Below the pieces are notes generated by a model that did no database searches, was not told the DNA's origin, and saw nothing but the letters and a program-made list of their open reading frames with translations. Positions 1-5,607 of a stretch of DNA of 64,000 bases are shown one piece after another (the first letter of the stretch is position 1; each line of letters opens with the position of its first letter). The stretch is from NCBI RefSeq assembly GCF_900104255.1, contig NZ_FNKZ01000004.1, forward strand, positions 124,001 to 188,000. Direction: 5' to 3'. A program made the position numbers and the translations under genes. Source of the DNA: Pseudoxanthomonas sp. CF385 (GTDB lineage: Bacteria > Pseudomonadota > Gammaproteobacteria > Xanthomonadales > Xanthomonadaceae).

Positions 1-484
1 ACGGCGTCTGCTCCGACTCCAGCATCAGCGTGCCGCTGGCGAACACCGCGCCTTCGTCGCCGCGCAGGTCCTGGGCCAGGGTGGCGTCGTAGACCTTGGG
101 CAGGTTCGCCTTCGGCGAGATGATCCGATGCAGCAGCCCGCCATCGTCGGTGAGCAGCAGCAGGCCGCTGGTTTCGCGATCCAGCCGGCCCACCGTGGAC
201 AGCACCGGCGAACGCTCGCGGAAACGCGAAGGAAACAGGTCGTAGACGATGCGGCCGGTGTCCTTGGTCGAACAGGTGTAGCCGACCGGCTTGTGCAGCA
301 GGATCGCGAGGCCGGGCGCGGGATCGAGCGGTTCGCCATCCACGCGGATGTTGTCATGGTCGACCGGGTCGTCGGCGTACAGCACCTCGCCGTCGGCGTC
401 GGTGATGCGGCCTTCGCGGAACATCCACTGCACGTCCTTGCGGCTGCCGTAGCCGAGGTTGGCGATGTGCTTGACGATCTTCAT
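1..484 (-). CDS. rsuA: 16S rRNA pseudouridine synthase, RsuA family (3' end cut by window)
   Basis: Makes pseudouridine in 16S rRNA (position 516 in the RsuA family). The N-terminus is a short S4-like RNA-binding segment (MKIVKHIANLGYGSRKDVQ...). The catalytic motif GRLDRETSGLLLLTDDG follows, whose Asp attacks the uridine. The C-terminus lies left of the window. The ATG sits 4 nt after the stop of the rRNA methyltransferase gene, so the two are co-transcribed; both act on the small-subunit rRNA. RsuA is preferred over RluB/E/F from the S4 segment and this neighbour, but the specificity is inferred. Confidence 0.85.
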   Translation of the reverse strand, partial: MKIVKHIANLGYGSRKDVQWMFREGRITDADGEVLYADDPVDHDNIRVDGEPLDPAPGLAILLHKPVGYTCSTKDTGRIVYDLFPSRFRERSPVLSTVGRLDRETSGLLLLTDDGGLLHRIISPKANLPKVYDATLAQDLRGDEGAVFASGTLMLESEQTP

Positions 485-488
485 GCGC

Positions 489-1541
489 TCACCGCCGTGC
501 CTTGGTCGCCGCGATGACCTTGAAGCCATCGCGCTCGCCCGCCACGCGCACCTCGCCGAAGCGCTCGTTGAAGGTCTGCTCGTAGGGCAGGTGGCGATTG
601 GCGACCAGCCACAGGCGGCCGCCCGGCTTCAGCGCTTCCGCGGCCGCGGCGATGAAACGCTGGCCGATGTCGGGACGGTCCGCGCGGCTCTGCGTGTGGA
701 AGGGCGGGTTGCTGACGATGAAATCGTAGCGTTTCGGCAACCCGGCGGTCACGTCGTGCCACTGGTAATCGAGCGCGACAGGCGATGCGACGTCGGCAAG
801 ATTCTGCTTCGCCAGCGCCAGCGCGCGCGCCTCGGCTTCGTACAGGTCGAGCGCGGCGATGCCGGGATTGCGCGCCAGCAGCGACAGCGACAGGAAGCCC
901 CATCCCGCGCCCAGGTCGGCGCCGTGCCCGGCGATGTCGGTCGGCAGGCTCTCGACCAGCAGGGCCGAAGCGGGATCGACGCGATTCCAGGCGAAGACGC
1001 CGGGACGGCTGAGGTAGCGTCCGCCTTCGATGCGGCGCGGCGCATCCAGCGATGCCCACTGCGTGAGCAGGGCGCCGTCGCCGTTGCCCTCGAGCGGGCG
1101 CGTCCAGAACGTGCGGCAATGGAACTTGGTCAGCGTGCCGGCCAGGCCGGTGAGCTGCTTGAGGTCGGCTTCACCCGACTTTGCGCCTTCGTTGTTCGTC
1201 ATCGCGGCGACGACGATGCCGCCGGGCGCCGCGAGCTGCACCGCGCGAGCCAGCAATGCGCGTGCTTCCTCGCGCTGGCGGGGCGGCAACACCAGCACCA
1301 GCGGATAGCGCATGCCCTCGACCGCGGCATCGGCCACGACGCGCAGGCCGGCGCGCTCCAGCAGGTCGGCATCGGGCCGGAAACTCTGCTCGCACACCAG
1401 CTGCGACAGCGGGAACTGGCGCAGTGCCGCGCCATCGCGCGCGCGCAGGAACAACACCGGCCCCTGCGGCCAGGCGAGCAGCCCCTGCGCGAAGGGCAGC
1501 ATCAACGCATCGAGTGCGGGATCGGAAAACTTGGAAGCCAC
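489..1541 (-). CDS. rsmC: rRNA (guanine-N2)-methyltransferase, RsmC/RlmG family
   Basis: A 350-residue SAM-dependent methyltransferase with the two-domain layout of RsmC, which makes m2G1207 in 16S rRNA. The N-terminal half is a degenerate Rossmann domain. The C-terminal half holds the SAM loop DLGAGWG (about residues 209-215), an acidic residue after strand 2 (LYEAE) and the catalytic NPPF motif at about 278-281. The start codon is GTG; no upstream in-frame ATG is plausible. It heads a two-gene unit with the pseudouridine synthase 4 nt downstream. RlmG (23S m2G1835) is the main alternative, as the two families share this fold and motif. Confidence 0.85.
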   Translation of the reverse strand: MASKFSDPALDALMLPFAQGLLAWPQGPVLFLRARDGAALRQFPLSQLVCEQSFRPDADLLERAGLRVVADAAVEGMRYPLVLVLPPRQREEARALLARAVQLAAPGGIVVAAMTNNEGAKSGEADLKQLTGLAGTLTKFHCRTFWTRPLEGNGDGALLTQWASLDAPRRIEGGRYLSRPGVFAWNRVDPASALLVESLPTDIAGHGADLGAGWGFLSLSLLARNPGIAALDLYEAEARALALAKQNLADVASPVALDYQWHDVTAGLPKRYDFIVSNPPFHTQSRADRPDIGQRFIAAAAEALKPGGRLWLVANRHLPYEQTFNERFGEVRVAGERDGFKVIAATKARR

Positions 1542-1643
1542 GGCGCGAAGTACGAAGGGAGGATGCGCATCATTCTAGCGGCAGCCACTGACGGTCACTT
1601 CCACTGCCGTCGGTCGGGCATCGAAAATAAAATGAAAAAAGTG

Positions 1644-1672
1644 TTGCGCTTCGCAATCAAGCGGCGTATTGT
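1644..1672 (+). promoter_or_regulatory. candidate sigma-70 promoter
   Basis: TTGCGC and TATTGT hexamers are separated by 17 bp inside a locally AT-rich patch (GAAAATAAAATGAAAAAAG just upstream). This contrasts with the GC-rich surroundings. It would drive the short ORF and structured RNA to the right. The match is imperfect (4/6 in each box) and is a reading by eye. Confidence 0.35.
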
Positions 1673-1682
1673 GCGCGCCCGT

Positions 1683-1702
1683 CGGCCCAGTGGCCGTTTT
1701 TT
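1683..1702 (+). terminator. hairpin plus T6 tract upstream of the 40-codon ORF
   Basis: CGGCC-CAGT-GGCCG is a perfect 5-bp stem followed directly by TTTTTT. It has the form of an intrinsic terminator but lies between the candidate promoter and the short ORF, only a few bases after the expected start site. It could be an attenuator or the end of a very short transcript. Confidence 0.45.
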
Positions 1703-1721
1703 CATCAATCGAATTCTTCCC

Positions 1722-1844
1722 ATGAAGCCCGCCTATTCCTTCGACAGCAAGCCCGCCCTGCAGCTCTCGCGCTGCGGCCTGGTGCTGCGTGCGAACGGCG
1801 GCGACCTGCGCGATATCGAACGCGCACGGCACCTGGACTTCTGA
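1722..1844 (+). CDS. 40-residue ORF, possible small protein or leader peptide
   Basis: Starts MKPAYSFDSKPALQLSR and ends RHLDF, with an ATG start and a TGA stop. I do not recognise the product. Support for it being real: a promoter-like element upstream, and terminator-like hairpins on both sides that make it a self-contained transcription unit. There is no strong Shine-Dalgarno (AATTCTTCCC precedes the ATG), and there are no runs of one amino acid as in classic attenuator leader peptides. No biosynthetic operon follows. It may be a small protein, a leader for the RNA-repair locus 430 bp downstream, or chance. Confidence 0.4.
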   Translation: MKPAYSFDSKPALQLSRCGLVLRANGGDLRDIERARHLDF

Positions 1845-1861
1845 CATCCGGCTGACTCCCT

Positions 1862-1886
1862 GGGAGATCGGCCACCCCGATCTCCC
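1862..1886 (+). other. perfect 10-bp hairpin between ORF and terminator
   Basis: GGGAGATCGG-CCACC-CCGATCTCCC forms a perfect 10-bp stem with a 5-nt loop, 17 nt after the short ORF's stop and 11 nt before the terminator stem. Two adjacent strong hairpins after a short ORF resemble an antiterminator/terminator region or a small-RNA 3' end. Confidence 0.5.
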
Positions 1887-1897
1887 GAGGAACGCGA

Positions 1898-1934
1898 ACG
1901 CCCTCGGGTCGCAACACCCGGGGGCGTTTTGTTT
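1898..1934 (+). terminator. strong intrinsic terminator
   Basis: A 12-bp stem (ACGCCCTCGGGT with ACCCGGGGGCGT, one G-U pair) with a 6-nt loop is followed by TTTTGTTTT. It should end transcription of the 40-codon ORF unit and separate it from the RNA-repair locus. Confidence 0.8.
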
Positions 1935-2030
1935 TCGGCGTTCGCGGAGGATGCGCATGCATCAAACAGGTTCGTTTCTTTCCACCACGGAAATTCTTTT
2001 CCGCCCTGGGGCATCCGGGTAGCGCGTCCG

Positions 2031-2170
2031 CGCGCCCCGAGGTAGGGGCGCGGCTGCGACCGGCGCATGTGCGCTGCGTCGTGATGCCCTGACGCGGGCT
2101 GCATGTGGGAAGAACATCGACCAGGGCGCATGGCGCCCGAACGGATTGCCGGTTGGCGACAGCCGGCAAT
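2031..2170 (+). other. hairpin-rich noncoding stretch upstream of the tRNA-like elements
   Basis: The gene-free stretch 1935-2275 holds no convincing ORF but several perfect inverted repeats. They are CGCGCCCC-6 nt-GGGGCGCG (2031-2052), GGGCGC-ATG-GCGCCC (2124-2138), and a 10-bp stem ATTGCCGGTT-6 nt-AGCCGGCAAT with one wobble (2145-2170). Their density suggests a structured 5' leader or ncRNA continuous with the tRNA-like elements. High GC raises the chance rate for short stems, so the 8- and 10-bp stems carry the weight. Confidence 0.4.
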
Positions 2171-2275
2171 GGGGAGCATCGATCGAACACGCTACAGCGG
2201 TGCGGGCTTGTGTCCCGTCCGGTGCGCGCGGCGTTGCCGTGGCGTATGCCGAAGCGTGGGAGACGGCGTTCCACA

Positions 2276-2347
2276 ATGGCGTTAGCTCGAGTTGGATAGA
2301 GCAGCGGGCGCTGCCCGAAGTCGCCGGTTCGATTCCGGCCCGCCAGC
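2276..2347 (+). ncRNA. tRNA-like element 1 with shortened anticodon arm
   Basis: The tRNA landmarks are clear. T8/A9 precede a D arm GCTC...GAGC with GG in the D loop. There is a perfect T arm GCCGG-TTCGATT-CCGGC and an acceptor-like stem TGGCG/CGCCA (5 of 7 positions pair). Between the D and T arms the anticodon region is only CGGGC-GCT-GCCCG, 13 nt instead of 17. It folds as a 4-5 bp stem with a 3-5 nt loop and has no U33 or readable anticodon, and there is no encoded CCA at the expected end. It cannot be a normal decoding tRNA. It lies directly before element 2 and upstream of a Band-7 gene and rtcB, matching the tRNA-like RNA described with Band-7/RtcB repair systems (recalled from the literature). 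A tRNA pseudogene is the alternative. Confidence 0.7.
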
Positions 2348-2423
2348 AATGGATAGCTCAGATGGGTAGAGCATCGGACTTCTAATCCGAGTGTCGCGGG
2401 TTCGAATCCCGCTCCAAGCACCA
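2346..2423 (+). ncRNA. tRNA-like element 2, tRNA-Arg(UCU)-like body with broken acceptor stem
   Basis: Has T8/A9, D arm GCTC/GAGC, a perfect 5-bp anticodon stem TCGGA/TCCGA, and a 7-nt loop CTTCTAA with U33 and anticodon UCU. A 5-nt variable loop, a perfect T arm GCGGG-TTCGAAT-CCCGC, a discriminator A and an encoded CCA follow. The acceptor stem fails: only TGGA/TCCA (inner 4 bp) pairs in register. Skipping an AA/A internal loop adds GC/GC at the tip, using bases shared with element 1. An aminoacylatable tRNA-Arg would need a full 7-bp stem. It probably acts as a non-decoding tRNA mimic of the adjacent RtcB system; a scanner may call it a low-scoring tRNA-Arg or pseudogene. Confidence 0.7.
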
Positions 2424-2459
2424 TGGCCTGTCACGCCATGACATCGGGACGCAAGTCCC
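2422..2459 (+). other. two hairpins after the tRNA-like elements; noncoding run to the slipin gene
   Basis: CATGGC-7 nt-GCCATG (2422-2440) starts inside the encoded CCA of element 2. GGGAC-GCAA-GTCCC (2446-2459) is capped by a GNRA-type tetraloop. They could define the 3' boundary or processing site of the tRNA-like transcript. The rest of the stretch to 2777 has no ORF I trust. It carries a direct heptamer repeat ATCGCGA-ATCGCGA near 2680 and a good ribosome binding site (AAGGAG, 2763-2768) for the next gene. Confidence 0.45.
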
Positions 2460-2777
2460 ACTCAGGAAACGCCCCGTGCGGCGTGTCGTCCTTCCGCGAT
2501 GGAACGCGGAAGACGGCGCGGCGCAGCGGGGACGACGCCGGCACCGCGCCCTCGACGCGGAAGCGCGCAGCGTTCGACGCGGTCCACGGACCGCGCCCTC
2601 GTTGCGGTGCCTCCGCCGACAGCGCCGGCCGCCCGCCTCGCCGCCGTGCAGGGGCGTTTCCACCTTCTTTTGCCGATCGCGAATCGCGATGGGCACCCTT
2701 CGTCGCGGGATTCGATCCACCGCGGCGATCCGTTGAATCCGGATCGAACCACCAGAGCCAACAAGGAGAACAACGCC

Positions 2778-3896
2778 ATGTTCTGGACCAAGAGGGTCGT
2801 GATCGGTGACGGCGAGCGCGGCCTGGTGTATCGCAACCGTCGGTTCGAGCAACTGCTCGCGCCCGGCGTGTACCGCTGGTTCGACCCGATGGGTCGGATC
2901 GAGGTACGCACCTTCAACATCGCCGCGCCGGAGTACGCCGGCCACGACGTCGACGCGCTGATCGCGCGCCTGGGCGACCGTCTGGGCGAGGTCTTCGTGC
3001 TCGCCGACATCGGGGTGGACCAGGTCGGCCTGGTGCTGAAGAACGGCAAGCTGGAAGACGTGCTGCCGCCCGGCACGCGGCGCCTGTACTGGATCGGCCT
3101 GGTGAAGGTCGAGGTGCAGTCCGTGTCGCTCGCCACGCCGGACGTGGACGTTGCCGTCGCGCGGCGCCTGCGCCAGCTGGGTGTGTTGTCGAAGCTGGCG
3201 GTGGTGGCCGATGTGCCGGCGGAGTTCGCCGGCCTGGTCTTCATCGACGGCAAGCTCGAGCGCACGCTCGCACCCGGCAGCTACGCCTTCTGGAACTTCC
3301 AGAAGAACGTGGTGGTGGATGTGGTCGACCTGCGCGTGCAGTCGATCGAAGTCTCGGGCCAGGAACTGCTGACCCGCGACAAGGTCAGCCTGCGCGTGAA
3401 CCTGGCCGCCAGCACCCGCGTCACCGACGTGGTGGCGGCGCGGACCAAGGTTGCGAAGGTCGGCGACTTCGTCTACCGCGAACTGCAGTACGGCCTGCGC
3501 AAGGCGGTTTCCGCCAAGACGCTGGACGAACTGCTGGGCGACAAGGCCTCGCTGGACGCCGACATCTTCGCGTACGTGCGTGGCCAGGTGACCGGCTTCG
3601 GCGTGGAAGTGCTGGGCGTCGGCGTGAAGGACGTGATCCTGCCGGGCGAGATGAAGGAGATCCTTAACGGGGTGGTGCAGGCGGAGAAGACGGCGCAGGC
3701 CAACGTGATCCGCCGCCGCGAGGAGGCGAACGCCACGCGTTCCCTGCTCAACACCGCGAAGCTGATCGACGAGTCGCCGGTGCTGATGCGCCTGAAGGAG
3801 CTCGAGGCCCTTGAAAAGGTCACCGAGAAGATCGACAAGTTCACCGTGTTCGGCGGCCTGGATGGCGTGCTGAAGCAATTGGTGACGTTGAAGTAG
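2778..3896 (+). CDS. SPFH/Band-7 (slipin-like) protein of an RtcB RNA-repair locus
   Basis: 372 residues with a Band-7/SPFH core at about 188-330 (starting VQSIEVSGQELLTRDKVSL) and a helical, charged C-terminus. Unlike membrane slipins it has no N-terminal transmembrane segment. Instead three copies of a short module precede the core, each with GLV...G.LE..L.PG....W, at about 14-47, 83-119 and 151-187. The start is set by AAGGAG 10 nt upstream of the ATG. It is 54 nt upstream of rtcB and downstream of two tRNA-like elements. Band-7 proteins with RtcB are proposed scaffolds or cofactors for RNA repair, holding the tRNA-like RNA; that role is inferred here. Confidence 0.85.
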   Translation: MFWTKRVVIGDGERGLVYRNRRFEQLLAPGVYRWFDPMGRIEVRTFNIAAPEYAGHDVDALIARLGDRLGEVFVLADIGVDQVGLVLKNGKLEDVLPPGTRRLYWIGLVKVEVQSVSLATPDVDVAVARRLRQLGVLSKLAVVADVPAEFAGLVFIDGKLERTLAPGSYAFWNFQKNVVVDVVDLRVQSIEVSGQELLTRDKVSLRVNLAASTRVTDVVAARTKVAKVGDFVYRELQYGLRKAVSAKTLDELLGDKASLDADIFAYVRGQVTGFGVEVLGVGVKDVILPGEMKEILNGVVQAEKTAQANVIRRREEANATRSLLNTAKLIDESPVLMRLKELEALEKVTEKIDKFTVFGGLDGVLKQLVTLK

Positions 3897-3900
3897 TACA

Positions 3901-3933
3901 GCCGGGACGGTGGACGGAACCACCGCTTCCGGC
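3901..3933 (+). other. hairpin in the slipin-rtcB gap
   Basis: Nested inverted repeats GCCGG...CCGGC enclose CGGTGG-ACGGAA-CCACCG. There is no T tract, so it is not an intrinsic terminator. It may modulate mRNA processing or relative expression of rtcB. Confidence 0.4.
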
Positions 3934-3950
3934 TTCAATGGAATGACCAC

Positions 3951-5174
3951 ATGAGTACGCAAACACACTTCGAACTGCTGCACGCCGAGGGCAGCACCAC
4001 GCCGATCAAGGGCTGGGTGCGCGGCGTGCCCCTGGACCAGGGCGCCCACGAGCAGCTGCGGAACATCGCGGCGATCCCCTTCGTCGGCCCGTGGGTCGCG
4101 GTGATGCCCGACGTGCACCTGGGCAAGGGCGCCACCGTGGGTTCGGTCATCCCGACCCGCGGTGCCATCATCCCGGCCGCCGTCGGCGTGGACATCGGCT
4201 GCGGCATGGCCGCGGTGCGGACCACGCTGCGCGCGAAGGACCTGCCGGACAGCCTGGCGCAGCTGCGCTCGAGCATCGAGCGCAGCGTGCCGGTCGGCAA
4301 CGGCCGCGGCGGCGAGCACTGGAAGCTGCCGGACAGCATCCGCACGCGCATCGCGCAGTCGGGGCTGGAACCACGCCTGGAGGCGATCAAGCAGAAGCAC
4401 CGCAGGATCCGCACCGACAAGCTGGACCGTCAGATCGGCACGCTGGGCGGCGGCAACCACTTCATCGAGATCTGCCTGGACGAGGCCGATGCGGTGTGGG
4501 TGATGCTGCACAGCGGTTCGCGCGGCACCGGCAACCTGATCGGCACGTACTTCATCGAGCGCGCACGCGAGCAGTTGGCGCACCGCGTGCTCGGCTTCCA
4601 CCTGCCGGACAAGGACCTGGCCTTCTTCATGGAAGGCGAGCCCCTGTTCGACGACTACGTGGAAGCGGTGTCATGGGCGCAGGACTACGCGCGCGAGAAC
4701 CGCGAGGCGATGATGTCGCGGGTGCTCGCCGAGATGCGTCACCGCCTGCCGAAGTTCCAGCTGGAGAAGATGGCGGTCAACTGCCACCACAACTACGTGC
4801 AGAAGGAGACGCACGGGGACGTGGACCTGCTGGTCACCCGAAAGGGTGCGGTGAGCGCGCGTGCCGGCGAGCTGGGGATCATTCCCGGCAGCATGGGCGC
4901 GAAGAGCTTCATCGTGCGCGGCAAGGGCAACGCGGACAGCTTCCACAGCTGCAGCCACGGGGCCGGCCGCGTGCTGAGCCGTACCGCCGCGCGCCAGCAG
5001 ATCACGCTGTCGCAGCACCGCGAGGCCACCGCACACGTCGAATGCCGCAAGGACGCCGGCGTGATCGACGAATCACCGGCGGCCTACAAGGACATCGACG
5101 CCGTGATGGCCGCGCAGAGCGACCTGGTGGAGGTGGTCCACACGCTGCGCCAGGTGGTGTGCATCAAGGGGTGA
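3951..5174 (+). CDS. rtcB: RNA-splicing ligase RtcB
   Basis: GTP- and Mn2+-dependent ligase that joins 2',3'-cyclic-phosphate or 3'-phosphate RNA ends to 5'-OH ends. It repairs broken tRNAs and other cleaved RNA. The 407-residue length matches E. coli RtcB (408). Active-site motifs are all present: DIGCG (Asp81, Cys84 metal ligands), GGGNH (His170), HSGSRG (His187), NCHHN (about 278-281) and SHGAGR, whose His336 corresponds to the guanylated histidine. The ribosome binding site is weak, so translation may be tied to the slipin gene. No RtcA cyclase, RtcR regulator or archease is visible nearby; the partners here are the slipin and two tRNA-like RNAs. Confidence 0.97.
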   Translation: MSTQTHFELLHAEGSTTPIKGWVRGVPLDQGAHEQLRNIAAIPFVGPWVAVMPDVHLGKGATVGSVIPTRGAIIPAAVGVDIGCGMAAVRTTLRAKDLPDSLAQLRSSIERSVPVGNGRGGEHWKLPDSIRTRIAQSGLEPRLEAIKQKHRRIRTDKLDRQIGTLGGGNHFIEICLDEADAVWVMLHSGSRGTGNLIGTYFIERAREQLAHRVLGFHLPDKDLAFFMEGEPLFDDYVEAVSWAQDYARENREAMMSRVLAEMRHRLPKFQLEKMAVNCHHNYVQKETHGDVDLLVTRKGAVSARAGELGIIPGSMGAKSFIVRGKGNADSFHSCSHGAGRVLSRTAARQQITLSQHREATAHVECRKDAGVIDESPAAYKDIDAVMAAQSDLVEVVHTLRQVVCIKG

Positions 5175-5196
5175 GCTTCGGCTCGCCCCTCTTTTT
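5168..5196 (+). terminator. UUCG-capped intrinsic terminator of the rtcB unit
   Basis: A 9-bp stem (GGGGTGAGC with GCTCGCCCC, one G-U) with a TTCG tetraloop is followed by TCTTTTT. The stem overlaps the last codons and stop of rtcB, ending the slipin-rtcB transcript cleanly. Confidence 0.9.
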
Positions 5197-5303
5197 GTTC
5201 AGCTTTGCAATGCCCGTTGTTCGCGCGCGCGCAATGTTTGCTTGACCCTGCGCGAACATCGCGGCTGCCAGACTCGGCCGCATCGTGTCGCCGGAGATCG
5301 CAG

Positions 5304-5597
5304 ATGAGAGCCTTGTTCGTGGGAGGCGTGGTGGACAACAGCGAGATGGACATGGAAGGCGGACGCCCGCCGGTCCATTACCCCGAGGACGGCGGCGGCG
5401 GCCATGCCCGCTACCGCCTGCACCAGGTCGGCGAACGCGCGGACGGGAGCATCGCGTACGCCGTCTACGGCGCGCCCGGCCTGCCGGAGGACGAGATCGA
5501 ACGCGTGATCGAGGAACGGGCCTACGGCCGTCGCTTCGAAGCGACGCCGATGCGGCCCGAAGACCTCGCCAGCGAAGACGGCGACAGCCGCCACTAG
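5304..5597 (+). CDS. conserved-looking 97-residue hypothetical protein
   Basis: Begins MRALFVGGVVDNSEMDMEGG, followed by an acidic, glycine-rich middle and a charged C-terminus; no signal peptide or membrane segment. GGAG 7 nt before the ATG supports the start. It has its own space after the rtcB terminator, so it is probably an independent gene and not part of the repair operon. It ends 10 nt from the convergent ABC permease gene. Function unknown. Confidence 0.65.
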   Translation: MRALFVGGVVDNSEMDMEGGRPPVHYPEDGGGGHARYRLHQVGERADGSIAYAVYGAPGLPEDEIERVIEERAYGRRFEATPMRPEDLASEDGDSRH

Positions 5598-5607
5598 CCG
5601 GATGGTG

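Noticed and set aside
2009..2024. GG-N10-GC (GGCATCCGGGTAGC) as a sigma-54 promoter for the tRNA-like/slipin/rtcB unit
   Set aside because: Only the invariant GG and GC plus CA fit. The TTGC part is missing, such matches are frequent by chance in GC-rich DNA, and no RtcR gene is in view.
2276..2423. Two ordinary tRNA genes
   Set aside because: Element 1 has no usable anticodon loop and element 2 lacks a full acceptor stem, so neither folds as a standard tRNA.
1705..2424. Minus-strand ORF of 239 codons starting MVLGAGFEPATLGLE
   Set aside because: The opening phrase is the familiar artefact of translating tRNA-like sequence antisense. It overlaps the structured RNAs and the small ORF, with no family resemblance.
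2382..4601. 739-codon minus-strand ORF opposite slipin and rtcB
   Set aside because: A long antisense frame is expected from GC-rich codon usage. The plus-strand genes are unmistakable.
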